A stretch of 64,000 bases of DNA, taken from the NCBI GenBank assembly GCA_963932465.1, contig OZ010794.1, forward strand, positions 440,635,502-440,699,501, in the 5' to 3' direction. The stretch is from Maratus speciosus. Lineage: Eukaryota > Arthropoda > Arachnida > Araneae > Salticidae. Below, one piece after another: positions 56,376 to 64,000 of the stretch (positions are counted from its first letter, which is position 1; each line of letters begins with the position of its first letter). Below the pieces are notes generated by a model. It was given only the letters and a program-made list of their open reading frames with translations. It did not search any database and was not told the DNA's origin. The translations under genes and the position numbers were made by a program.

Positions 56376-56432
56376 ATCAACCTTTAGAAAATAGATAATT
56401 TCTCTCTCGGCTATTGTTTGCAATCGTGTAAT

Positions 56433-56686
56433 ACATTGTAAAAAAAACGGAAAAAAAAACGGAAATACTACTGGCAATCTAGACGCCAGTACTATTTCCG
56501 TTTTTTTACGGGAATTTTTACCCATAAATTACAGAAAATTTTCCGTTTTTCTGATTAAAAACAGAAATTTTTCTGTAATTTATGGGTAAAAATTCCAGTA
56601 ATAAAACGGAAATAGTACAAGCGTCTAGATTGCCAGTAGTATTTCCGTTTTTTAGTCCGTTTTTTTTTTTTTTTTTTTTACAATGT
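56433..56686. mobile_element. Foldback MITE with ACATTGTAAAAAA ends
   Basis: Almost the whole 254 bp is an inverted repeat. CGGAAATACTACTGGCAATC then TAGACGC, and TTTTTACCCATAAATTACAG, pair with their complements around an 8-base loop near 56545. Ends ACATTGTAAAAAAAACGG are shared in type with the element at 63281. Confidence 0.9.
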
Positions 56687-56828
56687 ATGTCATTAAGACT
56701 TTCGTTTGAAACTGAATGCCTTTTCCTTAATAGGTCTTTATCTGTAAAATTACTCACATAGGTAAGCCAAGACTTAAATAATTAAAAAATAATCTGTTGC
56801 AATTATAATTGCCGAAACGTCAGTTGAG

Positions 56829-59800
56829 GCTTACTGTGGAGCCCCGAAAAGTTTTTATGTCCGTTTGTTTGTCTGTGTGTCTGTCTCACGATAACGGCCG
56901 CAAAAAACATCCTGTTTGTAATTAGGTAGGTATGTTCATGAGGTACCGGAAATGGACCTTATGCACGTGACGTCATTCTCCAGAGCTGGCAATTTTTTTC
57001 GTTATTCCATCCACTGTCCCGCAAGAATGTCAGTATGCGCAGTCGCCAATACCGCCAGCAGACGACTTTTAGCCTCGACCCAGGTTGCGTAAATAAAATT
57101 TAACCAAAATTTTGTGAATTTAGCATATGTTCTTGGATACAGAGCACCATTTTTAATTTATATTACAATATATTAAGTATCTACTGCCACAAAAATGAAT
57201 ATTTTTGCGGTATTTTGAACAAAAGAATGTTAATAATACGTACTCCATACTATGCTATATTCAAAAGTAAGTACCGTCAGTAGACACATTTTAGCCTCAA
57301 CCCCAGGTCGCGTACACAAGGTCCATTAGCTGTATAGTTCTTGGTTAAATTTGGTTCATTCGTTCGAAAAATTTTCTCGTTCGAAAAAAAGAACATTTTC
57401 TTTTGCAGCATAATGCTTTTCTACAGGAATTCAGACGATTTTCAAATTCCATTCATCGAAAATAAAATAACGCATTTGGATGATTGATGTAAATGTTAAA
57501 TTATGATGCTAAAATTTCCCAATAGGGTCTTAAATTACTCTGATTAGTTTGAAATTTTGTCCATACATTTGTACCGTGAGCAAAATACTTCATAAAATTT
57601 TATCTTTAATTTCCACAGAGAAAAATGAAAACCAGCCGTTTGATAAGGAATTATATCTTCGTTAAATTTACAGCAAAAAAAGTATGCTTAGAGGCAGTTT
57701 CCATACTGGAATAGTAACAAACTTTAAAATCATGAATGCTGTAGCCAAATGTGACGCAATATTTGAATTCTGGAGTAAATTTTAAGTTCGAATCCAAGCG
57801 GAAAGACATTAGCTTCAAGAAATTTAAGAATTAGAAATATGTAAAATTTTAACTTCCTGATGTTAAATTAATTTTTAATACTTTCATTTGTATTATAATA
57901 TTTTTTTTTTCATTCTGATTTTTTTCTCTGTGACGTTAGTGTACACTTTCCTAAACATCATTATGTAATTTTGATGCTTTTTTTTTAATTATGTGTGAAA
58001 TATGAATTTGAAAGTAATATTAAAACAAAATATGAATATAATTGAGTTTTTTTAACAAAAATTGATTTCTGAAAGCGTCTAATGTGAAGCTTACTGTGGA
58101 GGCCCGAAAAGTTTTTATGTCCGTTTGCTTGTCTGTGTGTCTGTCTCACGATAACGGCCGCAAAAAACATCCTGTTTGTAATTAGGTAGGTATGTTCATG
58201 AGGTACGGGAAATGGACCTTATGCACGTGACGTCATTCTCCAGAGCTGGCAATTTTTTTCGTTATTCCATCCACTGTCCCGCAAGAATGTCAGTATGCGC
58301 AATCGCCAATACCGCCAGCAGACGACTTTTAGCCTCGACCCAGGTTGCGTAAATAAAGTTTAACCAAAATTTTGTGAATTTAGCATATGTTCTTGGATAC
58401 AGAGCACCATTTTTAATTTATATTACAATATATTAAGTATCTACTGCCACAAAAATGAATATTTTTGCGGTATTTTGAACAAAAGAATGTTAATAATACG
58501 TACTCCACACTATGCTATATTCAAAAGTAAGTACCATCAGTAGACAAATTTTAGCCTCAACCTCAGGTCGCGTACACAAGGTCAATTAGCTATATAGTTC
58601 TTGGTTAAATTTGGTTCATTCGTTCGAAAAAAAGAGCATTTTCTTTTGCAGCATAATGCTTTTCTACAGGAATTCAGACGATTTTCAAATTTTACCATTC
58701 ATCGAAAATAAAATAACGCATTTGGATGATTGATGTAAATGTTAAATTATGATGCCAAAATTTCCCAATAGGGTCTTAAATTATTTTGATTAGTTTGAAA
58801 TTTTGTCCATACATTTGTACAGTGAGCAAAACACTTCATAAAATTTTATCTTTAATTTCCACAGAGGAAAATGAAAACCAGCCGTTTGATAAGGAATTAT
58901 ATCTTCGTTAAATTTACAGCAAAAAAAACTATGCTTAGAGGCAGTTTCCATACTGGAATAGTAACAAACTTTAAAATCATGAATGCTATAGCCAAATGTG
59001 ACGCAATATTTGAATTCTAGAGTAAATTTTAAGTTTGAATCCAAGCGGGAAGACATTAGCTTCAAGAAATTTAAGAATTAGAAATATGTAAAATTTTAAC
59101 TTCTGGATGTTAAATTAATTTTTAATATTTTCAATTGAATTATAATAATTTTTTTTTTCATTCTGATTTTTTTTTCTGTGACATTAGTGTACACTTTCCT
59201 AAACATCATTATGTAATTTTGATACCTTTTTTTTAATTATGTGCAAAATATGAATTTGAAAGTAATATTAAAACAAAATATGAATATAATTGAGTTTTTT
59301 TAACAAAAATTGAATTCTGAAAGCGTCTAATGTGAAGCTTACTGTGGAGACCCGAAAAGTTTTTATGTCCATATGTTTGTCTGTGTGTCTGTCTCACGAT
59401 AACGGCCGCAAAAAACATCCTGTTTGTAATTAGGTAGGTATGTTCATGAGGTACCGGAAATGGACCTTATGGACGGAACGTCATTCTCCAGAGCTGGCAG
59501 TTTTTTTTCGTTATTCCATCCACTGTTCCGCAAGAATGTCAGTATGCGCAGTCGCCAATACCGCCAGCAGACGATTTTTAGCCTCGACCCAGGTTGCGTA
59601 AATAAAGTTTAACCAAAATTTTGTGAATTTAGCATATGTTCATGGATACAGAGCACCATTTTAAATTTATATTACAATATATTAAGTATCTACTGCCACA
59701 AAAATGAATATTTTTGCGGTATTTTGAACAAAAGAATGTTAATAATACGTACTCCATACTATGCTGTATACAAAAGTAAGTACCGTCAGTAGACAAATTT

Positions 59801-60585
59801 TAGCCTCAACCTCAGGTCGCGTACACAAGGTCCATTAGCTGTATAGTTCTTGGTTAAATTTGGTTCATTCGTTCGAAAAAAAGAACATTTTCTTTTGCAG
59901 CATAATGCTTTTCTACAGGAATTCAGACGATTTTCAAATTTTACCATTCATCGAAAATAAAATAACGCATTTAGATGATTGATGTAAATGTTAAATTATG
60001 ATGCTAAAATTTCCCAATAGGGTCTTAAAATACTCTGATTAGTTTGAAATTTTGTCCATACATTTGTACAGTGAGCAAAACACTTCATAAAATTGTATCT
60101 TTAATTTCCACAGAGAAAAATGAAAACCAGCCGTTTGATAGGGAATTATATCTTCGTTAAATTTACAGCAAAAAAAGTATGCTTAGAGGCAGTTTCTATA
60201 CTGGAATAGTAACAAACTTTAAAATCATGAATGCTATAGCCAAATGTGACGCAATATTTGAATTCTAGAGTAAATTTTAAGTTCGAATCCACGCGGAAAG
60301 ACATTAGCTTCAAGAAATTTAAGAATTAGAAATATGTAAAATTTTAACTTCCTGATGTTAAATTAATTTTTAATATTTTCATTTGTATTATAATATTTTT
60401 TTTTTTTCATTCTGCTTTTTTTTTCTGTGACGTTAGTGTACACTTTCCTAAACATCATTATGTAATTTTGATGCTATTTTTTTAATTATGTATAAAATAT
60501 GAATTTGAAAGTAATATTAAAACAAAATATGAATATAATTGAGTTTTTTTAACAAAAATTGATTTCTGAAAGCGTCTAATGTGAA
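56829..60585 (+). repeat. Three tandem copies of a 1.25-kb unit
   Basis: GCTTACTGTGGAGNCCCGAA starts at 56829, 58089 and 59337; units are 1260, 1248 and 1249 bp. They are nearly identical, differing by scattered substitutions and small indels (for example one unit has an extra TTTTCTCG block near 57371). Each starts with a GTCTGTGTGTCTGTCTCACG simple repeat followed by ATAACGGCCGC and contains no sustained reading frame. The small open frames crossing unit junctions are artefacts of the repeat. Confidence 0.95.
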
Positions 60586-61427
60586 AATAAAAAATTTCGG
60601 CTCAATCCGATAAGTAGTTTTTGAGTTATATTTAAAAAAAAAAAAATCTTCAGCAGAACAGTTTGGGGACCATGTAGTCATTAAAAAAAAATAATATCAT
60701 AAAAACAGAAAAAAATTAACAATTCCTTTCATTAAAAAATTAACAATTTATTTCCTTTTCTCTTTTCTTTTTTATTAATTTTTTTTCTATCATTGTGGCA
60801 ACACTTTCCAATTCTGCATATGCTCCTCCGTGATTGGTGTTTACCTTACAGCTAGCGCCACATTCGCATTCTTTGCAAGCTCTTCTCTTTCCCTTTTCGT
60901 TTCATTTGTGACCTTGTCCCCTTACGGACACGTGTTTACAATAGCTGATGACGGACTGTAATATTTTCCAGCTCAAAACGCGTATTGTGAATTACTTTGT
61001 TTTTTATGATGATTTATATGAAGTTTTATTTTTTTAACTATCATTGAATATCTGTGCAATTCTGAAAAAACTGACCGATTTGGCATTTGGTTAAGAGGAA
61101 GCTATTTCTACGCGTACGAAACCGATGGTTGTTGTGGATTGGAAAATTTCTTTTCTTTCTGAAACAGCATTTGTAAGATACTTTAAAAACATATGAGAAA
61201 GATATTAAAAGTTTTCTGCAGCTTGGTCGGTACTTTTTATAAAGACGGCCACGTGAATTATCACGGTGAAAAAAATCCTCTGACATATAATATTGGGTTT
61301 ATTTTGGCTCCTAACCCTCAAGGACGATTAACGTGTTGACAAAGAAAATATTAAAAGGTTCGTAAAATTTCTTGCTCAATGGAAATCAGTTTTTAGAGAA
61401 AGTTTCCATGAAATTCTTTCAGATCCC
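60586..61427. other. Unassigned DNA after the triplication
   Basis: The first 60 bp (CTCAATCCGATAAGTAGTTT then TTGAGTTAT) read like the continuation of the tandem-repeat family. The rest shows nothing recognised. Confidence 0.45.
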
Positions 61428-62896
61428 TTTATAGTCCAGGCAATAGAGACCGTATAGGGGCTCCACCTAGCAAAATTAATGGTAGTACTGGAAATCGGCT
61501 TTCTAGATCTTTTTTAGGTCGCTGAATCTGAATTTATAACTTCCCACCAAAATTTCACCCGGCAACCCCCCCCCCCCCCAAATTTTGGTAAAAGCCCCCC
61601 AAAAAAGTTTTTTATTAAAAAATTCCATTTTTTTTATTGTTTTAGGGGAAAAGTAGCTAGAAATTCAGAAAGTAGACAAAATTTGCAACAAATTAGATAT
61701 ACGACATTATGACTTAGGATGAAGGGGAAGGGGGGATCTGCCTCGGAACATGCGCCGCAGTGCTGCGTGGACTAAGTTGCGCAATTCCACTTAACCACTC
61801 ACACGTTTACATTAGCCCTCCCATCTTCCCTCCGAACTTTCTCTATAAGGTTTACTTTAAGTTTTTTGGGTCGCTGAATCCGAATTTTTAACTTACCGCC
61901 AAATAGTTGTTTTTAACTTAAATTTCTTATTGTTTTAGGGGAAAAGCATTACGAAATTCAGAAACTAGACAAAATTTGCAACAAATAGGATATATGACAT
62001 TATGACGTAGGATAAACGGGGAGAGAGGAGGCTGCCTCGTAACATTCCCCGCGCGCTTTTCTCAAAAACCAAGTTTTTTCAAAAAATCCATTTTTTGGGG
62101 GTGTTGCCTGGTGAAATTTTGGTGGGAAGTTACAAATTCGGATTCAGCTACCCAAAAAACATAAAGTGAGTCGAAATCCAGAACTAGTATTAAATTTGCC
62201 AGATAAAATCCCCTATTGCCTGGACTTCATAAATTATTGCACGTACCGCCGCAGTGCATGTTCAGAGACAGTACTTACCCTCCCCGTTCATCCTAATTCA
62301 TAATGTCATATATCCTATTTGTTGCAAAATTTGTCTAGTTTCTGAATTTCATAATGCTTTTCCCCTAAAACAATAAGAAATTTAAGTTAAAAACAACTAT
62401 TTGGTGCGGGGGGGGGGGGGGTTCGGGGGGGAAATTTTGGGGGGAAAGTTTAAAATTCGGATTCAGCGACCCAAAAATCTTAAAGTAAACCTTATAGAGA
62501 AAGTTCGGAGAGGAGATGGGAGGGCGAATGTAAACGTGTGAGTGGTTAAGTGGAATTGCGCAACTTAGTTTACACAGCACCGCGCGCATGTTCCGAGGCA
62601 GATCCCCTTTCCCCTTCATCCTAAGTCATAATGTCATATATCTAATTTGTTGGAAATTTTGTCTACTTTCTGAATTTCAGGATACTTTTTCTCTAAAACA
62701 ATAAAAAAATGGAATTTTTAAATAAAAAACTTTTTTGGGGGCTCTTTACCAAAATTTGGGGGGGGGGGTGTTGCCGCGTGAAATTTTTGTGGGAAGTTAT
62801 AAATTCGGATTCAGCGACCCAAAAAACATCTAAAGAGCCGATTTCCAGTACTACCATTAATTTTGCTAGGTAAAATTCTCTATTGCCTGGACTATT
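61428..62896. repeat. Large inverted repeat (about 1.47 kb, arms about 600 bp)
   Basis: The left arm from TATAGTCCAGGCAATAGAG to about 62020 matches inverted the right arm from about 62280 to CTATTGCCTGGACTAT. Landmarks in mirror order are CTAGCAAAATTAATGGTAGT, GTCGCTGAATC, TTTTAGGGGAAAAG, GACAAAATTTGCAACAAAT, GACATTATGACTTAGGATGA, CTTAACCACTCACACGTTTA and TCGGAGG-type blocks. The 260-bp centre is itself partly related to the arms. Poly-C and poly-G runs sit at mirrored positions. No gene. Confidence 0.9.
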
Positions 62897-63280
62897 ATGA
62901 TTTTTCCCAACAATCAAGCACACTCATGGTTACAGACACATTCCTTTTTTATTTTGAAGAACCAAAATCCCTCTGCAGAATAAAAATATTTTGCTACCTT
63001 ATGTCATGGATTCTTGATTTTATTGGCCACTAACCAGTTTGAAAAATGGCCTTCCTGTGACAGTCTTTACATTTTTTGTTACGGTCGTTAAACTTCCTAT
63101 GACGGTCTTTATTTTTCAAATGTTTTGACTAAAGATTGGAACCTACCTTCGCTTGGTGAAGAGGTATTTATCAAAGACATTAGCCAAAATTGTTTTTATT
63201 CAAAATTGGGGTATGAGGATCTTTACAAAAGTAACTAAATGTGGTGACTAAAGGACGCCCATCCAATGCAGACCAAGTCT

Positions 63281-63515
63281 ACACTGTAAAAAAAATTGTT
63301 GATTTTACACTATAATGCTGGCAGCTGGGATGTCAGTTTAAAACTGTAAAATTAACAGTAATAAACAGAAAAATTAACAAGTAATATACAGTTAAGCAGT
63401 AATGTATTGTTTAATTCATTTATACGACAGTATATTACTGCTTATCTTACGGTTATAAACTGGCACTCGAGCTGCCAGTATTATACCGTAAAAGCAACAT
63501 ATTTTTTTGCCATGT
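63281..63515. mobile_element. MITE with ACACTGTAAAAAA ends
   Basis: Left ACACTGTAAAAAAAATTGTT, CTATAATGCTGGCAGCT and GTCAGTTT; right, inverted, ACATGGCAAAAAAATATGTT, GTATAATACTGGCAGCT and GCCAGTTT. The centre pairs CAGTAATATAC with GTATATTACTG. Same end type as 56433-56686. Confidence 0.75.
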
Positions 63516-64000
63516 AGTGGTCCTAATGCTGTTTCAACCACCTAAGAAAAGAGTTGGTAACTTGAGTAGATCAGTTTGAATTGCTTATCTTGGCCTAGCA
63601 GGTGTGATGGTCTGCACAAAAAGTATCTCAAAATTTATGACTTACTTGAAAGAAAAGCCTATAAAAGTAAATCTTCGATCAGCAGGTCGACGGAAGATGG
63701 CATAACTCGTTCGTATCACATTGCCGTCTGAGCTTGTGTCACTGAAATCCACATTCGTCAGGCGCCCGAGCACTCTGTTGGTGGTTAAAAGAACTAAAAA
63801 TGCTCTCTGTGCGGTTCGCACGAACACTGGTTGAATGACCGCTGTATACATCTAAAGCGGGATCTTTTTTTTTGTTTTGTAAATGAGGATTATATACGTT
63901 AGTGACTACGAAAACGAACAGTTGTAACCAAATATTGTGAAATCAAATGGATATCAACCTGGAAAGTTATCGCAACAGGCCGAGGACGCGTGACGATCGT
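63516..64000. other. Unassigned DNA with a short GC-richer minus-strand frame
   Basis: A minus-strand open frame (63642-63851, 69 codons) is less AT-rich than its surroundings and encodes a mixed sequence with FVRTAQRAFLVLLTTNRVLG. I recognise no domain and see no splice sites that decide it, so it may be an exon, a transposon remnant or chance. Confidence 0.3.

Noticed and set aside
55834..56380. Frames in the 280-bp tandem duplication as paralogous genes
   Set aside because: The frames lie on opposite strands in the two copies and are not conserved between them.
57780..57800. tRNA B-box-like GTTCGAATCC
   Set aside because: No A-box, acceptor stem or cloverleaf around it; it is part of the 1.25-kb unit.
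57985..59418. Two similar minus-strand frames of 61 codons (57985-58170, 59233-59418) as a conserved small protein family
   Set aside because: They span the junctions of the 1.25-kb tandem unit, so their similarity follows from the DNA repeat; there is no codon-bias signal.

Overview
The window is AT-rich eukaryotic nuclear DNA. It has long homopolymer tracts, large introns, and a very dense, nested load of transposable elements. The one clear host gene, together with the mix of Tc1/mariner, pogo-like, piggyBac-like, Helitron and Penelope-like elements, suggests an arthropod. An arachnid such as a spider is plausible, but that is inference; nothing here fixes the taxon. I saw no rRNA, tRNA, operon or CRISPR array.

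Host genes. A plus-strand gene runs through the first half of the window. Five exons are recognisable (4342-4482, 8318-8500, 13548-13688, 18557-18739, 32993-33180). They encode the C-terminal part of a repeated thioredoxin-fold membrane protein. Two exon types alternate, 183 bp and 141 bp, every intron is phase 1, and both complete 183-bp exons keep a CxxC. The last exon adds a membrane helix and a short tail. The 5' part lies upstream of the window. On the minus strand at 684-842 is a probable first exon of a THAP zinc-finger protein, ending in a consensus splice donor.

Repeat layout, 0-20 kb. This part holds a Tc1-like element with about 205-bp terminal inverted repeats (2316-3247), a probable solo LTR (4915-5560), several foldback or MITE elements in the introns (7783, 8706, 9306, 19178), a duplicated block carrying a TTAA/CCC..GGG MITE (10.3-12.0 kb), and two TA-flanked elements with G-rich ends (13881-14800, 15826-17282).

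20-32 kb. This is a nest. A non-autonomous Helitron (20008-22491) is followed by two Penelope-like element (PLE) remnants in opposite orientation. The minus-strand PLE is split by a 4.5-kb pogo-like element (23154-27700). That element carries a DDE transposase with a complete C-terminal PHD finger and a tandem array of about 325-bp units. The plus-strand PLE is split by TA-flanked elements and ends in an intact-looking minimal hammerhead ribozyme motif (31674-31711).

33-64 kb. After the host gene's stop codon the sequence is almost entirely repeats: tandem 138-bp units, Tc1- and mariner-type MITEs (36462, 40459), a second Helitron end (42589), a 5'-truncated PLE with a GIY-YIG domain (44354-45163), further pogo-like and Helitron copies, and a mariner-like transposase relic (50149-51146). 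It ends with a 1.25-kb unit present three times in tandem (56829-60585) and a 1.47-kb inverted repeat (61428-62896). The second Helitron copy contains a piggyBac-like MITE at 52519-52936. The first copy preserves the matching empty site, so the TTAA duplication can be read directly from the window.
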